64,000 nt of DNA, from NCBI GenBank assembly GCA_963693305.1, contig OY855904.1, forward strand, positions 12,298,496 to 12,362,495, read 5' to 3'. Positions 1 to 8,800 of the stretch are shown piece after piece. The notes under the pieces are model-generated. The model saw nothing but the letters and a program-made list of their open reading frames with translations. It was not told the origin of the DNA and made no database searches. Both the position numbers and the translations under genes were made by a program. Position 1 is the first letter of the stretch. Every line of letters begins with the position of its first letter. This DNA is from Meandrina meandrites (taxonomy: Eukaryota; Cnidaria; Anthozoa; Scleractinia; Meandrinidae).

Positions 1-137
1 AAAAAAAAAAAAATTAAAAATACGGTTGCATCTGAGGAAGGAATTATACTAAGGAATTATACTTTTGGATCAACTTCTAAATATAAACTCGTTTTCTATA
101 TCTGTTGCATTAAAGGCCTCTTAAAAGGTGCCGGCCT
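1..137. other. A-rich left edge, no gene
   Basis: AT-rich flanking DNA. A 13-bp unit AAGGAATTATACT occurs twice in tandem at 38-50 and 51-63. No coding potential is seen here. Confidence 0.6.
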
Positions 138-1117
138 CGATCGAAATAAATTACGCGCTGTGTGCCTTTCTAAAAACTCTAATAACTTCATCATTTCTGA
201 CTCGATTTCCCTGAAACTTTCTCATTTTATACGCAATTTATCGAGGAATAATATGCTTTGATTTGGATGAAATATATTTTTAAAGTGGAGCACTGCTTCA
301 ACTCTCTTGTGAACACGGCCTTGTTGTTATTTGGGTTATCTACAGCAGACGCTATGCAATTCAGCCGCTACATGCTGAAGGCAACTTATGCTGTACCGAC
401 TGATTGGATAGCACCTGCTGTAAAATCCAAGTAACAACAAGGCCATATTCACAAGGGAGTTGAAGCAGTGCTCCACTTTAAACATATATTCCATCCAAAT
501 CAAGGCAGCTCCAGAAACGTAAAATAGCGCAAAGTGTGTGAAAGATATTCATTTTAATGTTCCGGTAGTTTTATTCGATTCCTATATAATTCTGAAAAAC
601 GTAAATTTGGCGACTTCGCTACATTTTGACGCAAAAGGTGAATTCAAAATATTAGGTCAATCTTTTTCATCGTTGCAAATAGCCAAATGTGATTTGGAGC
701 TAATAATACTGATACATTGAACCTTAGGTGAAATTTGTAAGCGCTGGAGCGTTCCAAGCCTCGAAGTTCGCCTGGAGTTAATATTTTGATGTTGAAATTA
801 TACCGGGGTTTCTGTTCCGATGATTTTGCGGAAACTTGAAGAGTCATAGCAAGATTTTATTATGAGCTAGTTGCAGAAGTTTAAACGAAATCTTAGCGCT
901 CAGTTGTCTGCAAACAGCAATTTTATCCAAAAAAAAAGTAGTGTTCAATAAACGTAACATCGCGCAAAACTAACAAACATTACATCAATATATTGACATG
1001 CATATTATTCCTCGCTAAATTTCGTATAATATGCGAACGTTTCAGGGAAATCGAGTCAGAAATGGTGACTTTTTTAGAGTTTTTAGACAGGCACACAGCG
1101 CTTCATTTATTTCGATC
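138..1117. mobile_element. Non-autonomous DNA element with long terminal inverted repeats
   Basis: About 117 bp at 138-254 reappears inverted at 1001-1117. The matching stretch includes GATCGAAATAAAT, GCGCTGTGTGCC, CTGACTCGATTTCCCTGAAA and GAGGAATAATATG, with scattered mismatches. The interior has no convincing transposase, so this is most likely a MITE-like element. The exact outer ends and target duplication are not clear to me. It lies immediately upstream of the BTB gene. Confidence 0.75.
259..503. mobile_element. Foldback MITE nested in the larger element
   Basis: About 70 bp at the left end (TGATTTGGATGAAATATAT, then AAGTGGAGCACTGCTTCAAC and CAACAAGGCC-type sequence) is repeated inverted at the right end (GTTGAAGCAGTGCTCCACTT and ATCCAAATCAA). 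Only a short unique centre separates the arms. It begins a few bases inside the left arm of the enclosing element, which suggests a later insertion. Confidence 0.75.
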
Positions 1118-1180
1118 GATTCACCTAAACATTTTTAAGCACGACCATTAAAGAGATCCGAGAAAGCTAACATAATAATG

Positions 1181-1202
1181 GTTTTATCTATTTACCCTCC
1201 AG
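1181..1202 (+). promoter_or_regulatory. Candidate 3' splice acceptor just before the BTB start codon
   Basis: A pyrimidine-rich stretch ending CCCTCCAG lies one base before the ATG at 1204. An in-frame stop at 1168-1170 shows that the coding frame does not extend upstream. The simplest reading is a non-coding 5' exon further upstream, possibly outside the window, spliced to the coding exon here. This is inference from one site only. Confidence 0.5.
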
Positions 1203-1203
1203 C

Positions 1204-3510
1204 ATGTCTTCAAACTGTTCTCTCTTGGATGTGCCTTTCGAAGAAACCATTGGAGATGAGAATGTAACCTATGTTTTCCACAAAGAAAAGCATGCCAAAA
1301 TTTTGCTAGAGAACCTCGCCGAGATGCAAGCCCATGGATTGCTAACAGATATGACCCTGTGCACCAGGGGAGAGGACTATCGAAAGGACTACGAAGAGGA
1401 GTTTCATTCTATGTTGCTTGCAGCTTGCAGTCCGGCTATCAAAAGAGTTCTTATATCGAGGAGCAAGAAGGGTACCAAAGGAAGTATGGCACTTCAAGAA
1501 CTGACCAAGGAAATTCTGGAGTGTCTCAGGGAGTTCATCTACAAATCTGAAGTCATAGTGGACAAAAACATTCTGGATGACCTTAACAACTTTGCAGTCA
1601 AGTACGACATTGACGTGTTGGTAGAAATGTGTGGAAAACTGAAGAACGAGAAAGGAAGAAACCCAATAAGATTGGTGTTTGATGGTCAAGAAGATGTGCT
1701 CGCAGACCTTTTTGGTATGTTTTTGGAAAAGGAGTTAACCACGACAGTTTTGGAAGATCAGAAGGGGAAGACTCAGTTTGCAGTCCATGGGCCTCTTATC
1801 GCGGCAGCTTCGCCTGCGCTTCAAGAAGCTCTGTTACAAGGTTCATCTGCTCGCGAAAGGAAAAAACTCCGCCTGGAAATCCCATCTATTATTCTTGGAG
1901 ACCTTATCGGATACATCTACTCCGCAAAAGTCATCTTACAACGCGAAAATGCCGTTGGCCTGCTCAGAGCCGGGTGCATGTACGAGATGCCCGCACTTGC
2001 TAAAGCCTGTTGTGATTGGTTGATTCCAAGACTGGATACTTATGACGTAGTTGGCATTCTGTGCTTGGCCCAAGAATTGGATTCTGGATACACAGAGAAT
2101 CTTGAAGAGGAGTCCAAGAGCTACATTATCGCCAATTTCCGCAAGCTATCGGCAGAAGAGGAATTTAATGCTCTGGGTTACGAAGATCTGAAGGAAATCA
2201 TCCAGAACGAAAAGCTCGACATTGAGGTGGAAGAAGACGTCTTTGATGTTGTCATGAAATGGGTGGAGCATGACGAGGAGACTCGTTTACCCCACCTGAG
2301 CGAGCTGTTGTCCTGTGTTCGCTTGGAGCAGACAAGTGCGGAATTTCTGCAGGAGATAGAGCAGGATCCAAGAATTGCAAATTCTTCTTGTTGCCTTCAA
2401 GTGATCGAGGTCGCCCGACAGGGGCTGACTGCTGCTGATGACCAACCCGAGGCCCCCTCTGAAAGCACTTACAGTGATGAAGGTTTTCAAGATGCCGAAA
2501 GCCTTGACGACAGTTCTAGGCACTCAGAGGGCACATTTTTGGCCGATGATGACGGCTTATCATCAGCATCCTATAGTGGAGCAACCCAGCAAGTTTGTCT
2601 GCGTGACAGCTACTTACGTGACAGCCATCATCCTGACAGCTATTCTCGTGACAACTACCAGCCCTTACAACAGCCTGATAACTACTCGATAACTACCGAC
2701 AGCTACCAGCCTGAAAGTTGCCAGCTTGACAGCTACTCGCGTGACAGCTATCTTCCCGACAGACACTCGCATGACAGCTACCAGCCTGAAAGTTGCCAGC
2801 TTGACAGCTACTTGCGTGACAGCTATCCTTGTGACAGCTCGCAAGGCAGCTACCAGACTAACCGCTACCGCACAAGAAAACCTGGCGTGCGCCGCGACGG
2901 CCAACCAGACATGCGCTTTAAACAAAACCGCGAGCTGTATCTGGACCAGGGAGTCAACGTAAACGGGACCCCAGACAAAAGGTTTCGGGAGGCTAGAGTA
3001 AAGTTTACACCTCCAGTGAAGAAAGATGGAACGCCAGATATGCGATTTAAAATCAACAAAGAATTACTTGGCCGCACAGGTGCATCGGCTTCAGTAAACA
3101 GACCGAGAGCGGTTATTCCATTGAACAAGGACGGCACTCCAGACATGCGCTGTAAGGTCAACAAAGAAGCATTCAGCAGTCGTCGCTCAACAAGTTCAGT
3201 TAACACTCCAGTCAGTGGGACACCACGCTTTTCGTGGGAGCTGCCACTCTCCTCTGGTTACATCAGCGGGCCTCTGAAAAACGATGGTACTCCAGATATG
3301 CGCTACACGGTGAACAAGCAGCGACACGGGGCAAGTTCCGCGGCTGCAGGCGTCTCGCGCGGTCCACTCAAGAAAAATGGCACCCCGGACATGCGATATG
3401 CTGTCAACAGGCAACCCCACACCACCACTCCTTCGCCGTCGTGCACAGCTCGTGGCCCGTTGAAGAAGAATGGTACCCCGGATATGAGGTTCAAAGCCAA
3501 CCGACGATAG
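1204..3510 (+). CDS. Double BTB-BACK protein with C-terminal DGTPDMR repeats
   Basis: One open frame of 768 residues. Residues about 28-150 form a first, divergent BTB-like region (LLTDMTLC, then HSMLLAACSPAIKRV). Residues about 155-275 form a second one (FAVHGPLIAAASPALQEALL, then LIGYIYSAKV). Residues about 275-400 fit a BACK region (YIIANF, VFDVVMKWVEHD). No Kelch repeats follow. Instead there is an acidic linker, a DSY-rich tract (about 467-547) and seven DGTPDMR-type repeats to the C-terminus. BTB-BACK proteins usually bind Cullin-3 as substrate adaptors for ubiquitin ligases; whether this one does is unknown. The start is the first ATG after an in-frame stop at 1168. The coding region is intronless, unlike its intron-rich neighbours. 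It is convergent with alpha-spectrin. I cannot assign an orthologue. Confidence 0.88.
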   Translation: MSSNCSLLDVPFEETIGDENVTYVFHKEKHAKILLENLAEMQAHGLLTDMTLCTRGEDYRKDYEEEFHSMLLAACSPAIKRVLISRSKKGTKGSMALQELTKEILECLREFIYKSEVIVDKNILDDLNNFAVKYDIDVLVEMCGKLKNEKGRNPIRLVFDGQEDVLADLFGMFLEKELTTTVLEDQKGKTQFAVHGPLIAAASPALQEALLQGSSARERKKLRLEIPSIILGDLIGYIYSAKVILQRENAVGLLRAGCMYEMPALAKACCDWLIPRLDTYDVVGILCLAQELDSGYTENLEEESKSYIIANFRKLSAEEEFNALGYEDLKEIIQNEKLDIEVEEDVFDVVMKWVEHDEETRLPHLSELLSCVRLEQTSAEFLQEIEQDPRIANSSCCLQVIEVARQGLTAADDQPEAPSESTYSDEGFQDAESLDDSSRHSEGTFLADDDGLSSASYSGATQQVCLRDSYLRDSHHPDSYSRDNYQPLQQPDNYSITTDSYQPESCQLDSYSRDSYLPDRHSHDSYQPESCQLDSYLRDSYPCDSSQGSYQTNRYRTRKPGVRRDGQPDMRFKQNRELYLDQGVNVNGTPDKRFREARVKFTPPVKKDGTPDMRFKINKELLGRTGASASVNRPRAVIPLNKDGTPDMRCKVNKEAFSSRRSTSSVNTPVSGTPRFSWELPLSSGYISGPLKNDGTPDMRYTVNKQRHGASSAAAGVSRGPLKKNGTPDMRYAVNRQPHTTTPSPSCTARGPLKKNGTPDMRFKANRR
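2604..2843 (+). repeat. DSY-rich coding tandem repeat in the BTB gene
   Basis: GACAGCTAC-type codons recur through this tract and encode repeated D-S-Y triplets. A longer unit beginning GACAGCTACCAGCCTGAAAG occurs twice with a 75-bp period (2698 and 2773), so part of the low-complexity region arose by recent in-frame duplication. Confidence 0.85.
2884..3507 (+). repeat. Seven DGTPDMR-type motif copies at the BTB protein C-terminus
   Basis: The core occurs as RRDGQPDMRFKQN, NVNGTPDKRFREA, KKDGTPDMRFKIN, NKDGTPDMRCKVN, KNDGTPDMRYTVN, KKNGTPDMRYAVN and KKNGTPDMRFKAN, separated by variable Ser/Thr/Pro/Gly-rich spacers of about 10-40 residues. The pattern is basic pair, D/N-G-x-P-D-M-R-aromatic, then a basic x-N. 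I have a vague memory of similar motifs in poorly annotated eukaryotic proteins but cannot name a domain. Confidence 0.9.
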
Positions 3511-4100
3511 AAAAAAGGGAACGTTAACATGTCCAGCTTCACACTTAGTGCATAACTTTTCTTAATAGTGGATTTGCTGTTTACCAAATGACATGATTAG
3601 AATATTACTTGTTGAGTTTAGTGTTTTAAGGCAATGTTTTAAGCTATTTTAAAAGTGCAAAAGCTGCAGGTTTGTGACACCTGGTTATTGACCGGTGACA
3701 CTGTTGTTAAGAGTCTTTGAAAATTTACTCAAGACGCCTTTCTTGACGCCGGCGGTGAAATCGTCAGTTGCATCAGTTCTTCCGTTTGCAAAGGAGCGAT
3801 GATTTTATTCTTCACTACCCCTCGTTACAAGTCTTACAACCTCACCTTTTCATGCACCTCTAGGGCGGATATAATAACAGGGGAGTTAACGCTCGATTTC
3901 AAATTAAGAAATCTCTAGAAATGTTCTGTAAATGCTCATAGAGGTCCGAGTACAATATTCCGAGTACTGTCGCCGGAAATTGCCGCTGTGTCGTATCGCA
4001 TTTGAGAGATATCACCTCCTTTAAAGGCAGACAAACCTTTTTATCATGTTAACTTCTCATGCACCTTAACTCCTCGAAATAAAGCTAACTAATTATGGCT
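3511..4100 (+). other. Likely 3' UTR of the BTB gene
   Basis: Non-coding sequence follows the stop codon. An AATAAA polyadenylation signal at 4078-4083 is the best candidate end, giving a UTR of roughly 590 bases. No repeats or other genes are seen. Confidence 0.55.
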
Positions 4101-4936
4101 CCAATCAATGTTTATCGCAGGAGACGAAATTGGGGGCGGGGGGGAACTGAAGTGGATCATAAGGCGAAACAACCTGAAGGGTGTCCTCGGCGTTGCTTTT
4201 AATGAGGCAGTATGCAATCTTAGAAAGCGACGCTAACAACTCTTTTGTTCACTGCAGTGCATCTTCCTGGTGATTTCAAGCTCAGGTCATCCTCAAAGGA
4301 AAACAAATGAAAACAGGAAAGATCCAGATTAGGAATTTGCAAAGCTCATTTCTTCCCCCACCATCCCCCTCCAAACAAAAAATAACACCCACATGTTGAT
4401 TGTTTCACCACCTTTAATTAATCGTCATAAATGTCAATGTCCGGACTAGAGCTAAATGAGGGTCACACTCTGAAACTTAGCAACAAAACACCTCAACGGA
4501 ATCAATCAGCACATAGCAAGACACGAAATGCTTCAGAACGCTTCTCGATCAAGAAGCCATGAAAATGAACCACTGCATTAGGAAACACGGTTTTCCTACT
4601 GATTTTTAAAACATGCACTGGCCCAGATCCCTGACGATACATTAACACACGTTTGCTAAAACAATAGAGCTTTCCACTCTCCTGGCTGAACGTTACCTTG
4701 GTAACAACTGATTTCTCTTACTACACGGACATGCACGGTAGAGACCAGATATATATGCGTATCACCCTACAGACTAAACGATCGTAATTCATTGATAGGA
4801 CCATGTGATCTTCTCATGGCGAGCTGCAAGATTATATTATACCGGTTATTCTTTCCGTAACATTATTCCGTGAGGTGTTTCATGTCTTCACAAAAACATA
4901 CCAAATGTGTTTACTGTTTATGCCGGACTGACCAAT
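4101..4936 (-). other. Convergent 3' flank and likely alpha-spectrin 3' UTR
   Basis: This stretch lies between the BTB poly(A) signal and the alpha-spectrin stop codon at 4937-4939. On the minus strand an ATTAAA variant signal (TTTAAT on the plus strand at 4413-4418) could end the spectrin mRNA about 520 bases after the stop. A GGGGGCGGGGGGG-type run sits near 4131-4143. No coding region is seen. Confidence 0.45.
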
Positions 4937-5802
4937 CTAACTAGAAGAGAAGAGTTCTTCGCAGAACGTTTTGTAGTCGTAGGCTCCCGGAATCTCTCGG
5001 CCCTTGTCGTCGACGTACGGACTCATCCGATCGATACAGTAATCGGCCTGCTCCTTGGTGAGGGACTGGAAAGAGAGAGAAAGTTGAAAGATTATTATTA
5101 GGGACAAATGACTGTGCAACATTCGTGGAAGTGAAGACTTTTCAGGCTAAAATTGGAAATTTCCGCTATAAAACGAAACAAGATGAAATGGAATCCACAG
5201 ATTTTTGTATAATTACCTGGTAGAGCTCAGCCTCGGTGACATAAAGGCGTTTTCCACCTTCAGTGAGGGCCTTGAAGGCATTGATGACTTCCTGACTCGA
5301 ACCAACATTTTCCGTCTCACGGCTGATCATGAAGGACATGTACTCACCCATGGATACCACACCGTCACTACAAACAGACACAACAACAACTGCCGTCAAT
5401 CCCGTGCAAAAGGAATTGGTTAAATGCCCTTAGCTCTTATTTTGGTTTAGCTCTAAGACTACACCTTGGGTAATTTTCTTTAAGTCTGTGGATGAAACCC
5501 TAGTGTGTGACCATTCAAATGAAAACTATTGAGCAGTACTTTTATGTAGTGTAATGCTGCACAAGGTGGTTCTTACGTTTGTGATGAAAGCTACTGAGCA
5601 GTATTTTCATGCGTTACTGTGAATTGCGACTCAAACACGGTACAAGCCTACTCACCCATTTGGATCCACAGTCCTAAGGATAGCTTGGAACTCAGGATCC
5701 TCCTCGCCCTCCTCCACAATAGACAGATCGTAACCAAGGGAACGCAGGCAGGACTTGAATTCTTGGTGATCCAGGTAGCCAGTCTTGTCCTTGTCAAAGT
5801 GC
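4937..5802 (-). CDS. SPTAN1: Alpha-spectrin exons 57-59: EF-hand region and C-terminus
   Basis: Exons 5656-5802, 5217-5367 and 4937-5065 encode residues about 2274-2415. EF-hand 1 has loop [12 protein letters not shown] (about 2277-2288). EF-hand 2 has loop [12 protein letters not shown] (about 2320-2331). Both keep acidic residues at loop positions 1, 3 and 12 and Gly at 6, so calcium binding is plausible. The tail, with [19 protein letters not shown] then AYDYKTF, is the non-canonical second EF pair typical of spectrin/alpha-actinin. The stop is TAG on the minus strand. Confidence 0.95.
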
Positions 5803-8800
5803 CTGAGAAAAAAAAAACAAGTTTAAGTTTATAGACAACCTAAATGGAATTCTCCAGAAAGGAGAAAGAAATGGCGTTCCATGATAATATGGAGGTACAC
5901 TTGTAAAACCGAAAAAAAAAACCATATGAAAGAGGGTGTGACGTTTAAAGCTAATTAACTGGCATAGAAAAGAGCATGATGGAAAGCGACGGTTTCGAAC
6001 CCGTGTTCCACGAGAAATGGAACGGGATAAAGTAGATAAGGTAACGTTTGCAGCCATATTATTGTTACGTTCGTGTTTTACGGCAACAAGATTCTTACTT
6101 GAACATGATTGTGAACTCTTTGAGTGTCTCTTCGGACACGCCAGTAGTATTGCGGGCCTGGATTTGTTGTTCCAAATTGTGTTTCATACGCATGGCCAGT
6201 TGATCCAGCTGATCCCACTGCTGAGCAAGATCCACTGTGCTGTGTTCAGTGTACCTATGTAAAAAATACATTGCTTGTCAAAAATGCACGTGTAATGGAG
6301 CAACAAATCAAACGTTAACAAATCAGATTACTAGGAGATGTGTTCAACGGAACGGGAAACCGCTAGTCGAGGAGAAGGTGGGCTCTCGGAACGAAAATAG
6401 ATACGTGTACCTGGACACCATAGCATGTGCCCCCACCCCTTAAAAAATAATAATTAAAAATCACGTTACTGCACGTACAACCTAAAAAACAACTCACTTG
6501 TTGTCCAGGATGAGGGCCTCTTCCATTTGAGCACCAAGGTCCTCAAGGATCCTCAGGTCCTCTTTCCTGTCAGCTATCTCAGCACTCTTCTTCTTGACCT
6601 CTGCCAACTGATCTTCAAGATCCCCTTGCCCGTCAACCATTGCCACCCTAAATATAAATGAAAATTCTGGAGTGAGAATTTCTGTTTTGAAGCGCTCTTC
6701 AAACCCACCAAATATGCGTGCAAAGACCATCTTCTTTCCACAAGATTGTTCATTTTCAGTCCCGCCTTTTCCCGCGCCATGTTGCATTTCGAGAGGTGTG
6801 TTGTGACAAACCAATTTTTTTCCAGCGCATGACGTAGCCAACCCCATTTTCCATCTTACCTTGTATCAGTGAGCCAGGCATGGAAGGAGTTCGCTGCTTG
6901 TGCAAACTCCTGCCTCAGGTTGTCGTTGTATTCTTGACGCTGGGCTTCCTTGCGCAGATCATCCTCGCGTTCCTAAATAAGGCAAAAAAAAAAAGGTTAT
7001 TCCAATTGAGTCTGCAGTCGAGGGCCCAGGCGAAAAATATGGAAACGACAGCAGCTGATCTAAACGCCTCATTTTTCTAGTACAATTAATACTGCGATTT
7101 ACTTTATTTTCTTCCATCAATTTAGCATGTATTTTGCTTCACATAGTTGAGCAAAAACACATTTTGACCATTTAAAAGTACAACCAATACAACTATTCGC
7201 AAAGAAGAATATTAATTGTCGCTCACTGAAATCTTCAAAGATTACAAACCTCGATAATCTTCTGCAGATTTTCCCAGGTATCCTCCAACGCTTCCATAGT
7301 GAACCATGTGTACCTAACATAAAATGAAAAGCGAAACGATTAGCTCCATCTCAGGGGACCCTTGTGTAAAAGTCGTGAAACGATATGTTTGGTATACAGG
7401 GTTCCTTGATAAGAATGTGGGTTAGTTTTCCTTGATGAGAATGTGGGTGAGTGTGCTTCTCCTAGCTCCCTCTGAAGCATTAAGGCATCGTCACAAGGAA
7501 AGCGAAGGTAATTTGTTTGTAACCGACCAGATATGATAACTTTGACTTAGTTTTATGACAGTGAGTGGGAAAACCCTCTAAGACAGTAGTTCGTAAGTGG
7601 ATGCACGTGGGAATATTGTCACGTGGGAGTATGTTTTAGCGTTCCACAATCATCTTGCAAACTTGTAATTAAAACTGGTGGAAAATACCTTGGTTGGACC
7701 CTATCAACGCTTGCCTTTTGGTGTACTTACGGGTTTATGGAGACATTGTAACTCTTGATCTGTCGATCGAGCTTCCTCAGCATCATGATGTCATCTTCGG
7801 CTTGGTCCAGAGAAGCTCGGAACTGCGTGTGTCCATCTTGCAAGGCCTGAAGTGGTAAAATTAAAATGTAGGAGAATAACGTCTGTCGCTAAAATATTCG
7901 TTGCTCTTTCCTTTTCTAGGGGGGGGGGGGGGGGGGGGATATCGCTCACGGATATGTAACTTTGTCTCGAGAATTGACTCGAGGCCGCGATTCGTGACCC
8001 AGGCTCCTAAGTAACATGAAGTAATTTCATGACGAGAAGTTGATGTTTGGTTTGCTGCACGGGCAGGCGCAATTTTCTTATTGGTTCAAACAAATTGTGA
8101 ACTTTGCATCATGTAATTTAGCATAGATTTACTAAGGTGGTATGGCTATTGTAGCAATGATCAACTCAAATTTCAGATGTCTCTTGAGCGAGGGAAGAAT
8201 TGAAGCACGCAAAGAGCGGCGTATGTTTCCTAAGATTATAAAACTTACACGTATCTCCTCAACAGAATTGCAGCGCACTGGATCAGTGAGATCTTCCTCC
8301 GCATTCTCGAACCAACTGTTGAAAGCTGACGCTTTCTTGGCAAACAACAGGAACAAGTCCTCGACCTTGGATAAAACAGAAAACGAGCTTGTAAGCGGAA
8401 ATGCAGTAACAAAAACAAAACGATTTGTCTGCGCACAACTTATTTATTTAGGACTGAAATTGCAAGCAAGCAATCACCTTCTTGTACTGATCCTGTGCAT
8501 GCTGGAGTCGTTCTTTACGAGTCCTGGAGTCTTCCAACAGCTGCTCCCACCTAAAGTCGGCAACAAAACAAGCAACTTCATCTAACAGTCGTGGAAAACA
8601 GGCTTCATTGGCCAATGGCCGATCAAAGGGGTTACAAACCTCCTAATAAGGTCATTATGCCAGTTTGATTTGACAAATGATTGGTCAGGGGAGCTACTCA
8701 CCTCCTAATAAGGTCATCATGACGTTTAATGATGGCAGGTGACTGCTCGTGTTGAGAGGCGACAAGCTCGTCCTTCAGCACTGTCACACGGGCGATTCCT

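Noticed and set aside
1342..3587. Several open frames of 75-115 codons on the minus strand and in other plus frames across the BTB gene
   Set aside because: They overlap a clearly conserved BTB/BACK frame and show no domain or codon pattern of their own.
8142..8585. Plus-strand frame of 147 codons
   Set aside because: It is the antisense of alpha-spectrin exons 50-51 and the intron between them; no homology is visible.
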